Part shown: positions 16,153-25,446 of the stretch, piece after piece
Layout: every line of letters starts with the position of its first letter
How positions within the stretch are numbered: the stretch's first letter is position 1
Assembly: GCA_902477765.1 (NCBI GenBank)
Contig: CABSIM010000023.1
Location: 1 to 44,467, forward strand
DNA length: 44,467 nucleotides
Direction of reading: 5' to 3'
Source: an uncultured Clostridiaceae bacterium
GTDB lineage: Bacteria > Bacillota > Clostridia > Lachnospirales > Lachnospiraceae
Program-made: the position numbers and the translations under genes
Notes under the pieces: generated by a model
The model's input: the letters and a program-made list of their open reading frames with translations, nothing else
Told to the model about the DNA's origin: nothing
Databases searched by the model: none

Positions 16153-17535
16153 TTATCTGTCCTGCCTTTCTTCTTTTTTCTTTTTCCGCCCGCCAAGTTC
16201 CGGCCAGAGGGAAAGCAGCATGGTCCCGTAGCAGGCTGCGCCGCCGATGAAATTGGATACCGGCTCCGCCGCAAAGACACCCATGGGGCCAAGGCCTGCC
16301 ACATACGGCAGCAGAATGGTCAGAGGCACCACAATGATCACTTTCCGGAAAATGGAGAAAAATGTGGCCTGCTTGGCTTTTCCGAGCCCCACAAATGTGG
16401 CCTGTCCCGCATATTGAAGAGACATCATGAAAAAGCCGAAAAAGTAAATGCGGATGGCAGGAATCGCCGCCTGGATCAGTTCTTCGTCATGGTTGAAAAT
16501 CCGGATGAAAAACTCCGGGAACAGCGAGATGACCGCCCATGCCACCACTGTAAAGGATATGGCCACAATGGAAACAAATTTGATGCAGGATTTGACGCGC
16601 CCGTACTCTCCGGCTCCGTAATTGAATCCCATAACAGGCTGGGAACCGTTGGTCACACCTTTCACAATATTCTCCGCAATCTCCCGCACCGAATGCAGCA
16701 CCGTCATGACGCCCACATACAGGTCTCCGCCCCATCCCTGCAGCGTGGCATTGCACACCACGGCCACCAGGCTGTTGGTAAAACCGGCCGTAAAGCTGGA
16801 AAGCCCCATGGAAACAATCCGGAGTACCCGTTTCTTTTTCAGTCTCATGGTTCCCCATTTCAGCTTCAGGATTGCCTGATTTCCTGTCAGAAATTTCAGA
16901 ATCCAGAGGGCCGACAGAATCTGCGAGATCACTGTGGCCAGAGCAGCGCCCTGAACGTCCATATGGAAGATGAAAATAAATATGGGATCCAGAATAATAT
17001 TGCAGACAGCCCCCAGAAGCACCGTCATCATCCCGATTTTTCCGAATCCCTGGGAATTGATGAAGGCATTCATTCCCAGTCCGGTCATGACAAACACGCT
17101 TCCAAGCAGATAAATGGTCATATAGGATTCGGCGTAGGGATATGTGGCGTCACTGGCGCCGAACAGATACAGAAGAGGACGGCGGAAAATCAGGCCGGCC
17201 GCTGTCAGAAATATTCCGAATATCAGCATCAGGGTAAAAGAATTTCCCATGATGGATTCAGCTTCTTTCTGATTGCCTTTTCCCCTTTCAATGGAGCAGA
17301 GCGGCGCGCCTCCCATGCCGAAAAGATTTGCAAATGCAATGACTATGGTTATGACCGGCAGACAGACCCCCAGTCCTGTCAGGGACAATGTGGCATGATC
17401 GGGAATATGACCGATATAGATCCGGTCCACAACGTTGTAAAGCACGTTGATCAGCTGTGCCAGAGTCATGGGAACTGCCAGATTCATGATATTGCTGACA
17501 ACGCTCCCCTGGGAAAAATCATTTTGAACTGCCAT
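16153..17535 (-). CDS. MATE family multidrug/metabolite efflux transporter
   Basis: A 460-aa membrane protein with twelve hydrophobic segments in two homologous halves. It carries typical MATE phrases such as PMTLAQLINVLYNVVDRIYIG, FGMGGAPL and QPVMGFNYGAGEYGRVK. MATE proteins expel cationic drugs or metabolites using sodium or proton gradients. It is the first gene of a close set with an AEC transporter (4-base gap) and a small membrane protein. The divergent small coiled-coil gene at 17729 starts about 190 bases upstream. Confidence 0.93.
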   Translation of the reverse strand: MAVQNDFSQGSVVSNIMNLAVPMTLAQLINVLYNVVDRIYIGHIPDHATLSLTGLGVCLPVITIVIAFANLFGMGGAPLCSIERGKGNQKEAESIMGNSFTLMLIFGIFLTAAGLIFRRPLLYLFGASDATYPYAESYMTIYLLGSVFVMTGLGMNAFINSQGFGKIGMMTVLLGAVCNIILDPIFIFIFHMDVQGAALATVISQILSALWILKFLTGNQAILKLKWGTMRLKKKRVLRIVSMGLSSFTAGFTNSLVAVVCNATLQGWGGDLYVGVMTVLHSVREIAENIVKGVTNGSQPVMGFNYGAGEYGRVKSCIKFVSIVAISFTVVAWAVISLFPEFFIRIFNHDEELIQAAIPAIRIYFFGFFMMSLQYAGQATFVGLGKAKQATFFSIFRKVIIVVPLTILLPYVAGLGPMGVFAAEPVSNFIGGAACYGTMLLSLWPELGGRKKKKEERQDR

Positions 17536-17650
17536 GTCAAAGACCCCATCCTGTGTAAAAATCAGACCGGACCTGCGTCTGTGTCCGGATCTTTTCCATT
17601 ATATATCAATCCCGTAGATGAATCAATCCTTGTTTTCTTTTTTTCAAAAC

Positions 17651-17679
17651 TGGACACCGGATGCGCAAAATGCTATACT
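17651..17679 (+). promoter_or_regulatory. Promoter of the 59-aa coiled-coil gene
   Basis: Plus-strand TGGACA at 17651-17656, 17-base spacer, TATACT at 17674-17679, about 50 bases before the ATG. Confidence 0.65.
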
Positions 17680-17728
17680 GTTTTTCATGAATCCATGACG
17701 ACAGCCCCAATGGAAGGAGCCAAGAAAC

Positions 17729-17908
17729 ATGAACGATCAGGAAAAAACCATTTATGCCCTGGAAGAGGAAATTTCCAGGCTCCGGGACGAAAACAGGAAA
17801 CTGGAAGAGACCGTCCAGTGGATGCATGATCTGATCTGGAAACTGGTCAGCGAACGCGAAGAGAAAAAGGCAGCCGGCCAGAGCGGCCGGGAATCTGAAG
17901 AACAGTGA
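17729..17908 (+). CDS. Small 59-aa coiled-coil protein
   Basis: ATG to TGA on the plus strand encodes 59 residues beginning MNDQEKTIYALEEEIS. The heptad pattern of leucines and charged residues (LEEEISRLRDENRKLEETV) predicts one coiled coil up to about residue 42, then a charged hydrophilic tail. GGAAGGAG lies upstream at a usable spacing, a promoter precedes it, and a strong bidirectional terminator follows 60 bases later. I do not recognise the family. It could be a small structural or adaptor protein; being flanked by its own signals makes it more likely to be real. Confidence 0.65.
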   Translation: MNDQEKTIYALEEEISRLRDENRKLEETVQWMHDLIWKLVSEREEKKAAGQSGRESEEQ

Positions 17909-17967
17909 AACCGCTGTGTTTCTGTCAAATTCCGTTTTTACATATGATCCTCTTTACATTCCATGAC

Positions 17968-18012
17968 AAAAAGCCCTGTGAACATCATATCAGACGTTCA
18001 CAGGGCTTTTTT
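17968..18012. terminator. Bidirectional terminator between the small ORF and tmRNA
   Basis: AAGCCCTGTGAAC pairs with GTTCACAGGGCTT around an 11-base loop, with A-run and T-run on both sides. It ends the plus-strand small gene and the minus-strand ssrA. Confidence 0.93.
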
Positions 18013-18014
18013 CG

Positions 18015-18357
18015 TGGAGCTGAGGGGAATCGAACCCCTGTCCGAAAACCAATCCCCTGTTCTTCTACTATCATAGTCTGTTCTTATTTATTCCCTCCCG
18101 CAGCCGGGAACAGACACCCGGATGCGTTCAGTAGCTTCATCATACGCCCGCGTGCTCAAAGCTTTGCACGTGTCGTTTCTCACAAAGATGATGCCGGGAT
18201 CCCGGGATGTGAGTGCCCCGGGGCCGACAGCTGCCTAAATTAGGCTGCGTATGCTAATTCGTTGTCGTTAGCGTTTATATTTAGGTTTGCCATTTGACGC
18301 ATTGCATGCGGATAGCTTCACCAGCTTCATAGCCCCCGTCGAAACCAGTACAACCCC
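18015..18357 (-). ncRNA. ssrA: tmRNA (ssrA)
   Basis: The 5' GGGGUUG pairs with the 3' CAGCUCC to form the acceptor stem, and the T arm GGTTCGATTCC is near the 3' end. The internal tag frame at 18240-18272 reads GCT AAC GAC ... GCC TAA, giving the tag ANDNELAYAA, which becomes AANDNELAYAA with the tRNA-borne alanine. tmRNA rescues stalled ribosomes and marks products for proteolysis. It has its own consensus promoter and shares a bidirectional terminator with the plus-strand small gene. smpB and rnr, its protein partners, lie directly upstream on the same strand. CCA is not encoded. Confidence 0.96.
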
Positions 18358-18385
18358 TTACTGGTGCCCTCTGCGGAGCATTCCT

Positions 18386-18414
18386 ATCTTAACACGTTTC
18401 CCGATCCCTGTCAA
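18386..18414 (-). promoter_or_regulatory. Promoter of ssrA
   Basis: Minus-strand TTGACA at 18409-18414, 17-base spacer, TAAGAT at 18386-18391. Confidence 0.85.
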
Positions 18415-18457
18415 GGCAGCGCCTGTACCGCTTTTCCGTTCATGGTTCCGGCAGGGA

Positions 18458-18925
18458 TCAGTACAGATTCTTTACCTTGAAATCTTTCTCCAGTTCTCTT
18501 CTCTGGTCCTTTTTCGCAATATCCGCCCGCTTGTCATACAGCTTCTTTCCTCTGGCCAGACCGATCTCCACTTTCACCAGGCTGCCTTTGAAATATACCT
18601 GCAGCGGCACAAGCGTCAGCCCTTTCTCCTGAAGCTTTCCCTTCAGTTTGTTGATTTCATACCGGTGCATGAGGAGTTTTCTTTCCCTCAGAGGATCCTT
18701 GTTGAAAATATTGCCTTTTTCATAAGGACTGATGTGCATTCCGTAAATCATCACCTCATTGTTGACAATCCGTACGAAAGATTCCTTGATGCTGCATTTC
18801 CCCATGCGCAGAGATTTCACCTCTGTGCCTGCCAGTGCAATGCCTGCCTCAAATTTGTCATCGATAAAATAATCAAAATATGCCTTTTTATTATTGGCAA
18901 TCAGCTTAAAACTGTCCTTCCCCAT
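18458..18925 (-). CDS. smpB: SsrA-binding protein SmpB
   Basis: A 155-aa protein of standard SmpB length with the OB-fold motifs ALAGTEVKSLR, HISPYEKGN and LIPLQ-like LTLVPLQVYFK, and the basic C-terminal tail (YDKRADIAKKDQRRELEK) that enters the ribosome. SmpB delivers tmRNA to stalled ribosomes. It follows rnr by 34 bases and precedes ssrA, so the trans-translation parts are clustered. Confidence 0.97.
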   Translation of the reverse strand: MGKDSFKLIANNKKAYFDYFIDDKFEAGIALAGTEVKSLRMGKCSIKESFVRIVNNEVMIYGMHISPYEKGNIFNKDPLRERKLLMHRYEINKLKGKLQEKGLTLVPLQVYFKGSLVKVEIGLARGKKLYDKRADIAKKDQRRELEKDFKVKNLY

Positions 18926-18959
18926 GGTCTGTTCCTTTCCGTTTCACTCTGCAGCAGTA

Positions 18960-21137
18960 TCAGAAATTCCGTACCGGCAGAAAATCGATGGTCTTCAGAT
19001 ATCTGTCCGCTCCGGTCACATAGACACGGATCTTCTGTCCCAGCTTGTAGGTTTTTCCGGTTCTCTCTCCCACCAGTTCACAGCGGTCTTCCCTGTATAC
19101 ATAGAAGTCATCATCCAGATCCCCTAACCGTATCATGCCTTCCACGGTATTGGGCAGCTCCACATAGAACCCGTATCCGCTGACTCCGGAAATCACGCCT
19201 TCATAGATCTCCCCGATATGCCGTTCCATAAATTCCACTTTCTTCATCCGGTCTGTTTCCCTCTCTGCCTCTTCTGCCAGACGTTCCCTGGAAGATGACC
19301 ACGCTGCCGTTTCACCCAGAATCTTTTCATAATGAGCCAGCCGCCTTTTTCCCAGTTCACCGCGGAGATTTTCCTTGATGATCCTGTGGATCTGAAGATC
19401 CGGATATCTGCGGATGGGAGATGTGAAATGAGTATAGTATGCTGCCGCCAGTCCGAAATGTCCTTCGCATTCAGTGGAATACCGTGCCTGTTTCATGGAG
19501 CGCAGAGCCATTCTTGAAATCAGTGCTTCTTCCGGTTTTCCCGATGTTCTGTCCAGAAGTTTCTGCAGTTCCTTGGGGTGGAGTTCCCCGTTCTGAAGCC
19601 GCACCGAATAGCCGAAGCTGTTGATCATCAGAGAAAACGTACGTATCTTCTCCGGATCCGGCTTTTCGTGAGTCCTGTAAAGGAACGGCACCTGCTGCCA
19701 GTAGTACTCTTCCGCCACAGTCTCATTGGCCGCCAGCATGAAATCCTCAATGAGTCTCGTGGCGTCGTTTCTCTGCCTTGGCACGATGTCCACCGGCTTT
19801 CCTTTTTCGTTCAGGAGAATCCTGCACTCCGCAAAATCGAAGTCCACGGCGCCCCTGGCTTTTCTCTTCTTTCGCAGAAGCTCTGCCGCTTCCTTCATCT
19901 GAAGCAGCATGGGCACAAACTCCCCGTATCCTTCCGGACAGGCAGTGCCCTTTTCTCCTGCTTCGCCGTTTTCCTGGTCCAGAACCGCCTGGACCCCGGT
20001 ATAGGACATGCGCTTATCGATGCGGATCAGAGTCTCGCAGATCCTGTGGCCGGCCACATTTCCCTTTTCGTCCAGATCCATAAGGCAGCTGAGAGCCAGC
20101 CGGTCACAGCCTTCGTTGAGGGAACAGATTCCGTTGGAAAGTCTGTGAGGCAGCATGGGAATCACCCGGTCTGTGAGATACACACTGGTTCCCCGTTTCC
20201 AGGCTTCCGCATCCAGCGGACTTCCCTCTTTTACGTAATGGGTCACATCTGCAATATGGACCCCCAGGTGATAAACAGGCTTTCCGTCAATCATATCCAC
20301 GGACATGCTGACCGCATCGTCCAGATCTCTGGCGTCCTCCCCGTCTATGGTCACCATGGGAACCTGTCTCAGGTCCAGCCGTCCCCGTTCCAGTTCCTGA
20401 CGGACTGTTTCTCCGGACAGCTGCTCCGGAACCTGTCCTGCTGCCTCCATCACATCTTCCGGGAATCCTTCCGGCAGTCCATAGGCCCTGCATATGGAGA
20501 GAATATCGACGCCCGGATCGTGAATATGGCCCAGGATTTCCTCCACCTGTCCTTCCGGATTCTTTCTGCCGTCACCGAAGGAAGTAAGGCGGACCACAAC
20601 TTTATGACCGGACACCGCTCCGTTTTCCTTCCCTTCCGGGATGAAAACGTCACTGGTAATCCTGGGATTGTCCGGAATCACAAAACCGAAATGTCTGTTT
20701 TTTTCAAACAGTCCCACCAGGGTCTCATGGGCACGCTTCAGGACATTCACCACCACAGCTTCCGCCCTTCTGCCTCCCCTGGCCTCCTCCGCCGCAATCC
20801 GCACCGTATCTCCGTCCATGGCGCTTCCCGTATTGTCCGGTGCCACAAAAAAATCCGAATCGAAACCTTCCACTGAAACAAATCCGAAGCCCCTGGGATT
20901 TGCCGAAAAAATCCCCGTAAGGGAGGAGATTTCCGGTTTCCCGTATTTTCCTTTTTTTGATACACCGGCCTTTCCTTCCCTCACCAGGGCATCCAGAACC
21001 TCTTTCAATTCCTCCCTGCCGCTTTTGGGAATATCCAGAAGAATGGCCAGTTCTTTCAGTTTCATGGGCACATAGTTTTTCTCATTCATCAGGGAAAGAA
21101 GCATTTCCTTCCTTTCCTTCAGCTGATTTTCGTCCAT
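18960..21137 (-). CDS. rnr: Ribonuclease R
   Basis: A 725-aa 3'-5' exoribonuclease. Domains: N-terminal winged helix (about 1-65), two cold-shock domains (about 75-215, with GIFSANPRGFGFV and NRHFGFVIPD), the RNB catalytic domain (about 260-590, with DGEDARDLDDAVS and HIADVTHYV) and a C-terminal S1 domain (about 640-720). RNase R degrades structured RNA and non-stop mRNAs released by trans-translation. The start at 21137 has AAGGAG four to six bases upstream; the upstream in-frame ATG overlaps this RBS and is rejected. It lies after secG and a terminator. Confidence 0.97.
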   Translation of the reverse strand: MDENQLKERKEMLLSLMNEKNYVPMKLKELAILLDIPKSGREELKEVLDALVREGKAGVSKKGKYGKPEISSLTGIFSANPRGFGFVSVEGFDSDFFVAPDNTGSAMDGDTVRIAAEEARGGRRAEAVVVNVLKRAHETLVGLFEKNRHFGFVIPDNPRITSDVFIPEGKENGAVSGHKVVVRLTSFGDGRKNPEGQVEEILGHIHDPGVDILSICRAYGLPEGFPEDVMEAAGQVPEQLSGETVRQELERGRLDLRQVPMVTIDGEDARDLDDAVSMSVDMIDGKPVYHLGVHIADVTHYVKEGSPLDAEAWKRGTSVYLTDRVIPMLPHRLSNGICSLNEGCDRLALSCLMDLDEKGNVAGHRICETLIRIDKRMSYTGVQAVLDQENGEAGEKGTACPEGYGEFVPMLLQMKEAAELLRKKRKARGAVDFDFAECRILLNEKGKPVDIVPRQRNDATRLIEDFMLAANETVAEEYYWQQVPFLYRTHEKPDPEKIRTFSLMINSFGYSVRLQNGELHPKELQKLLDRTSGKPEEALISRMALRSMKQARYSTECEGHFGLAAAYYTHFTSPIRRYPDLQIHRIIKENLRGELGKRRLAHYEKILGETAAWSSSRERLAEEAERETDRMKKVEFMERHIGEIYEGVISGVSGYGFYVELPNTVEGMIRLGDLDDDFYVYREDRCELVGERTGKTYKLGQKIRVYVTGADRYLKTIDFLPVRNF

Positions 21138-21269
21138 CCGGTCTCCTTTCATTCAGACGCTTTTGTTTCTGTCATCGGCTCCTGTTCCGTTTTCCATGCA
21201 GGCATGTCCCGGCTTCCGGTACGTATGTCTTCTGCAGCAGCCCGGCTGGCCCGGCCTTTTTCCTGAAAC

Positions 21270-21301
21270 AAAAACACTCTTGCATGGTATCGCAAGAGTG
21301 C
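21270..21301 (-). terminator. Terminator after secG
   Basis: CACTCTTGC pairs with GCAAGAGTG, followed by TTTTTG on the minus strand, eight bases after the stop. Confidence 0.88.
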
Positions 21302-21309
21302 CTGTCTTC

Positions 21310-21543
21310 TCAGATCATCTTAAGGTTCAGAATAAACGCCAGAATAAAGATTCCAAAGGCTGCAAACTTCGTAAATTTCTCCAGCTTGCCTTCCATGGAA
21401 CGTCCTCTGTTCTTGCCCCAGTAGCTGTCAGCAATGCCGCCGATGGCTCCCAGTCCTGCAGATTTTCCTTCCTGCATCAGTACGATGGCTGTCATGGCAA
21501 TGCATAAAATCACGAAGATAATGGTCAGGATAATTCTAATCAC
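21310..21543 (-). CDS. secG: Preprotein translocase subunit SecG
   Basis: A 77-aa protein with two transmembrane helices (about 3-22 and 55-75) and the conserved loop MQEGKSAGLGAIGG. SecG is the small subunit of the SecYEG channel. It uses a GTG start preceded by GGAGG. It has its own promoter and terminator. The secG-rnr-smpB-ssrA order is common in Firmicutes. Confidence 0.95.
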   Translation of the reverse strand: MIRIILTIIFVILCIAMTAIVLMQEGKSAGLGAIGGIADSYWGKNRGRSMEGKLEKFTKFAAFGIFILAFILNLKMI

Positions 21544-21574
21544 CGCTTACACCTCCTACTATACAAACACAGCT

Positions 21575-21603
21575 ATCATACCATACAATGCCCGGAAATA
21601 CAA
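21575..21603 (-). promoter_or_regulatory. Promoter of secG
   Basis: Minus-strand TTGTAT at 21598-21603, 17-base spacer, TATGAT at 21575-21580. Confidence 0.65.
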
Positions 21604-21606
21604 CCT

Positions 21607-22890
21607 TTATTTCCCTGATTCCCCGCGGATTTTTTCCTCAATGCGCAGCAGTTCGTTGTATTTTGCCACCCGCTCGGACCGGCACGGAGCCCCCGTCTTG
21701 ATCTGTCCCGCATTGACTGCCACGGCAATATCTGCGATGAACGGATCCTCCGTCTCTCCGGACCGGTGGGAAATAATGGTCCGGAATCCTGCTTTCTTCG
21801 CGGTTTCTATGGCCTTCAGACTTTCTGACAGGGTTCCGATCTGATTGACTTTCACAAGAATGGCATTTCCGGCTCCCAGAAGAATTCCTTTTTCCAGCCG
21901 TTTCCAGCTGGTGACGAACAGGTCATCTCCCACCAGCTGCACTCTGTCTCCCAGGGTTCTGGTCAGCAGCTGCCATCCTTCCCAGTCTTCCTCGTGAAGC
22001 CCGTCCTCAATGGAACAGATGGGATATCCTTCCACAAGTCTCCGGTAATATTCCACCATTTCTCTGGTGCTGCGCTCCACCTTGATGCCGTTTTTCGCAC
22101 TTTCCCCGGGGAATTCATACATTCCGGTCTCCTCATTATACAGTTCGCTGGATGCGGCATCGATGGCGATTTTCACGTCGGTTCCCGGATCATATCCGGT
22201 CTCCCGGACTGCCTTTACCAGATAGGAAAGAACTTCTTCTGAATTTTTAAGATCCGGAGCAAATCCGCCTTCATCCCCCACTGCCGTGGAATAGCCGTCC
22301 TGTTTCAGCAGATTTTTCAGGGTATGATAGATCTCCGCACACATTCTGAGACCTTCCGAAAAAGTTTCCGCACCTGCGGGCATAATCATGAATTCCTGCA
22401 GGTCCACTGTATTGTCCGCATGTTTTCCTCCGTTCAGAATATTCATCATCGGCACGGGAAGCTGATTGCCTGCCACACCTCCCAGATACCTGTACAGAGG
22501 AATCCCCAGCGCATTTGCCGCAGCCCTTGCCACAGCCAGAGATACACTGAGAATGGCATTGGCTCCCAGACGCTCCTTGTTGGAGCTTCCGTCGGCTTCG
22601 ATCAGAAGAGAGTCAATGCGGCTCTGGTCCAGGGCGTTCTCAAACATGACTGCCTCCGCCAGGATGGTGTTCACATGATCCACCGCTTTTTTTACACCTT
22701 TTCCCAGGTATCTTCCCCCGCCGTCCCTTAATTCTGCGGCTTCATGCTTCCCTGTGGACGCGCCGGAGGGAACCGAGGCCCGTCCTGAGGCTCCGCCTTC
22801 CAGCTCCACTTCCGTCTCCACTGTGGGATTTCCTCTGGAATCCAGAATCTCCCTTGCCCTCACCCTGACAATCTCGAATTTCATATCCAT
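21607..22890 (-). CDS. eno: Enolase
   Basis: A 427-aa enolase converting 2-phosphoglycerate to phosphoenolpyruvate in glycolysis. Signature stretches include REILDSRGNPTVE, PSGASTGKHEA, SIEDGLHEEDWEGW, VGDDLFVT, VKVNQIGTL and SHRSGETED, which cover the metal ligands and catalytic lysine region. The ATG is preceded by AAGGAGG, but that RBS lies in the 3' arm of a terminator-like hairpin whose seven T residues abut the start codon, so expression may be attenuated. The gene follows pheT by 100 bases. Confidence 0.98.
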   Translation of the reverse strand: MDMKFEIVRVRAREILDSRGNPTVETEVELEGGASGRASVPSGASTGKHEAAELRDGGGRYLGKGVKKAVDHVNTILAEAVMFENALDQSRIDSLLIEADGSSNKERLGANAILSVSLAVARAAANALGIPLYRYLGGVAGNQLPVPMMNILNGGKHADNTVDLQEFMIMPAGAETFSEGLRMCAEIYHTLKNLLKQDGYSTAVGDEGGFAPDLKNSEEVLSYLVKAVRETGYDPGTDVKIAIDAASSELYNEETGMYEFPGESAKNGIKVERSTREMVEYYRRLVEGYPICSIEDGLHEEDWEGWQLLTRTLGDRVQLVGDDLFVTSWKRLEKGILLGAGNAILVKVNQIGTLSESLKAIETAKKAGFRTIISHRSGETEDPFIADIAVAVNAGQIKTGAPCRSERVAKYNELLRIEEKIRGESGK

Positions 22891-22936
22891 AAAAAAAGGC
22901 CTCCTTACAGCAAATCTCCTTACTGTAAGGATGGCC
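22891..22936 (-). terminator. Hairpin after pheT overlapping the eno ribosome binding site
   Basis: On the minus strand GGCCATCCTTACAG pairs with CTGTAAGGAGGCC around a 12-base loop, followed by TTTTTTT and then directly the eno ATG. It looks like the pheT terminator, yet its 3' arm contains the AAGGAGG used by eno. The structure could therefore act both as a transcriptional attenuator and as a block to eno translation. The plus strand also has a T-run after the stem, but no plus-strand gene needs it. Confidence 0.75.
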
Positions 22937-22990
22937 GTTTTTTATTTTCTTATTCGCAAAAGTCCTTCTGCAGAGGCAGAAACCCGCGGC

Positions 22991-25411
22991 TTAGGCCCTC
23001 AGTTCAATTCCCATGCTCTGGAGACCGTTGAGGATCTTGTTCATGACGCCGGTGATCTCCTTATCCTCCAGGGTATGATCCTGGGCGCGGAATGTGACGG
23101 AATATGCCACAGACTTATGTCCGGCCAGAATCTGTGCACCTTCATAGATATCGAAGAGCTCACAGCTTTCCAGGATCTTTCCGCCTCTCTGACGGATCAT
23201 GTCCTCAATCTGTCCCACCAGGATATTCTTGGGCACCACCATGCTCAGGTCACGGGTCACTGCCGGGTATTTGGCAATTCCCGTATACTTTCTGTCAAAG
23301 GATGTGAACGGAATCATGGACGGCATGTCGATCACTGCCACGTATGCCTTTTCCCCGATCTTATAATTGTCCAGCACATCCGGATGCACCTCACCCAGGT
23401 ATCCGATGACAGCGCCTTCATAGGAGATTTCTGCCTGTCTTCCCGGGTGAAGGAACGGCTTGCCGGCATTGGGATCGTAGTGAACCGTTCCGTGCATTCC
23501 CACCTTGTCAAAAAATTCTTCGATCACACCTTTCATGGTGTAGAAATCTCCTTCGCCGTACATGCCCAGAGTATACTGCATTCTTTCATCCGGAAGTTCT
23601 GTCAGCGGCAGGCTCTTGGGAAGGTATACGTTGGCCAGTTCATAGAGACGCACATTCTTGTTGCGGCGGTTGTAGTTGGTGGACAGGGAAGAAAGCATGC
23701 CGTTTAACGGAAGTGTTCTCATGACGCTGAAGTCTTCTCCCAGAGGATTGGAGATCACCACGGTATTTCTCAGACTGTCATCCTGCGGAATCAGCAGCCT
23801 GTCAAATGCTCTGGGGCTCTCAAAGGAGTAGGTCATTCCCTGGGAAAAACCGCAGAATTCCGCCACATCCCGGGCCACTTCCTCGATTCTCAGCTTATAG
23901 GAAAGTTTTCCTGTGGTAGCTTCTCCTGTGGGAAGCGTTGTGCCGATTTTATCATATCCGTAGAACCGGGCCACTTCCTCTGCCACATCCGCCATGCGAT
24001 GGATGTCCTGACGCCAGGTGGGGGCCACAATCTCATTGGTCTTTTCATCATAGGAAAGATCCACGGCTTTCAGGTATCCCAGCATATCCTCTCTGGAAAT
24101 CTCCGTCCCCAGCAGGCGGTTGATCTTTTCGGGTTCAAATGCCACCCTGGACTCTTCTGCCCTGACCGGGTAAATATCGATCATTCCGCCCACTACTTCA
24201 CCGGCTCCCAGCTCCTCAATCAGCTGGCAGGCACGGTTTACGGCCTCTTCCGCCGTATTGGGATCCAGACCCTTTTCATATTTTCCGGACGCGTCTGTTC
24301 TGAGGCCCAGTTTTCTGGAAGAAAGGCGGATATTGGTTCCGTCAAAGGTGGCGCATTCAAACACCATGGATTTTACGCTGTCGGTGATCTTGGAGTTTTC
24401 ACCTCCCATGATACCGGCAATGCCCACTTCCTTTTCCCCGTCATTGATCATCAGAACCGTATGATCCAGGTTTCTCATCTGACCGTCCAGCGTCTGGAAG
24501 GTGTCTCCGTCCTTGGCACATTTCACAACGATCTCATGGCCGGCCAGAAGGTCATAATCAAATGCATGCATGGGCTGTCCGTATTCTTCCATGATATAGT
24601 TGGTGATGTCCACAATGTTGTTGATGGGACGGATCCCTGAAGCGGCCAGGCGGCGCTGCATCCACTGGGGTGACGGAGCCAGACGGATATTTTTCACCAT
24701 TCTGGCACAGTACCTTCTGCAGAGATCTGTATTTTCCACGGAGATCTTCAGATAATCATGAATATCCTCTCCGTTTCCTGTCTTTTTCACCACCGGCGGG
24801 CGGAATTCCTTGCGGAAGGTGGCTGCTGCCTCCCTCGCAATACCGATGACACTGTAGCAGTCCACCCGGTTGGACGTGATCTCATATTCAAATACCACGT
24901 CATGAAGTCCCAGAACTTCCACCGCATCAGCTCCCACAGGCGTGTTTTCCGGAAGAATGTAGATTCCGCTTTCCGGCGCATCCGGATACATGTTCCTGTC
25001 AGATCCCAGTTCCTCAATGGAACACATCATGCCGTCGGATTCCACTCCGCGGAGTTTTCCCTTTTTAATCCGGATTCCGTCTTCCGGAAGAGGGCCGCCG
25101 TCATGTCCGCCGGCCACCTTGCCGCCGTCCAGCACCACGGGTACCTTGTCGCCCGCTTTTACGTTGGAGGCTCCGGTGACGATCTGGATGGTCTTTTCCC
25201 CGATATTTACCTGGCAGATGATCAGTTTGTCTGCATCCGGATGTTTTTCAATGGACAGAATCTGTCCCACTACGATCTTCTCAAGATTTTTATCAAGGCA
25301 TTCATAGCCTTCCACCTTTGTTCCGGTAAGTGTCATGGCATCGGTATATTCCTGCGCGGTGACATCCAGATCCGGGACATATGCTTTGATCCAGGATAAT
25401 GCTGTATTCAT
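22991..25411 (-). CDS. pheT: Phenylalanyl-tRNA synthetase beta subunit
   Basis: An 806-aa beta chain of full length. Domains in order: N-terminal part, tRNA-binding EMAP domain (about 39-150, VGQILSIEKHPDADKL), B3/B4 editing domain (about 200-390), B5 domain (about 405-475), catalytic-like core, and the C-terminal anticodon-binding FDX-ACB domain (about 713-806, KYPAVTRDLSMVVPK). It charges tRNA-Phe together with PheS, whose gene is 35 bases upstream in the same T-box-controlled operon. Confidence 0.98.
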   Translation of the reverse strand: MNTALSWIKAYVPDLDVTAQEYTDAMTLTGTKVEGYECLDKNLEKIVVGQILSIEKHPDADKLIICQVNIGEKTIQIVTGASNVKAGDKVPVVLDGGKVAGGHDGGPLPEDGIRIKKGKLRGVESDGMMCSIEELGSDRNMYPDAPESGIYILPENTPVGADAVEVLGLHDVVFEYEITSNRVDCYSVIGIAREAAATFRKEFRPPVVKKTGNGEDIHDYLKISVENTDLCRRYCARMVKNIRLAPSPQWMQRRLAASGIRPINNIVDITNYIMEEYGQPMHAFDYDLLAGHEIVVKCAKDGDTFQTLDGQMRNLDHTVLMINDGEKEVGIAGIMGGENSKITDSVKSMVFECATFDGTNIRLSSRKLGLRTDASGKYEKGLDPNTAEEAVNRACQLIEELGAGEVVGGMIDIYPVRAEESRVAFEPEKINRLLGTEISREDMLGYLKAVDLSYDEKTNEIVAPTWRQDIHRMADVAEEVARFYGYDKIGTTLPTGEATTGKLSYKLRIEEVARDVAEFCGFSQGMTYSFESPRAFDRLLIPQDDSLRNTVVISNPLGEDFSVMRTLPLNGMLSSLSTNYNRRNKNVRLYELANVYLPKSLPLTELPDERMQYTLGMYGEGDFYTMKGVIEEFFDKVGMHGTVHYDPNAGKPFLHPGRQAEISYEGAVIGYLGEVHPDVLDNYKIGEKAYVAVIDMPSMIPFTSFDRKYTGIAKYPAVTRDLSMVVPKNILVGQIEDMIRQRGGKILESCELFDIYEGAQILAGHKSVAYSVTFRAQDHTLEDKEITGVMNKILNGLQSMGIELRA

Positions 25412-25446
25412 ATTCTTTCTCCAATCTTATAGTTTCATGGTTCCTT

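Noticed and set aside
15736..17829. A 697-aa plus-strand open frame
   Set aside because: It runs antisense through the AEC and MATE genes. Its composition (His, Gln, Arg-rich) is that of a shadow frame and no domain is recognisable.
22898..22942. Plus-strand terminator
   Set aside because: The stem has a T-run on the plus strand too, but no plus-strand gene ends here; the minus-strand role explains it.
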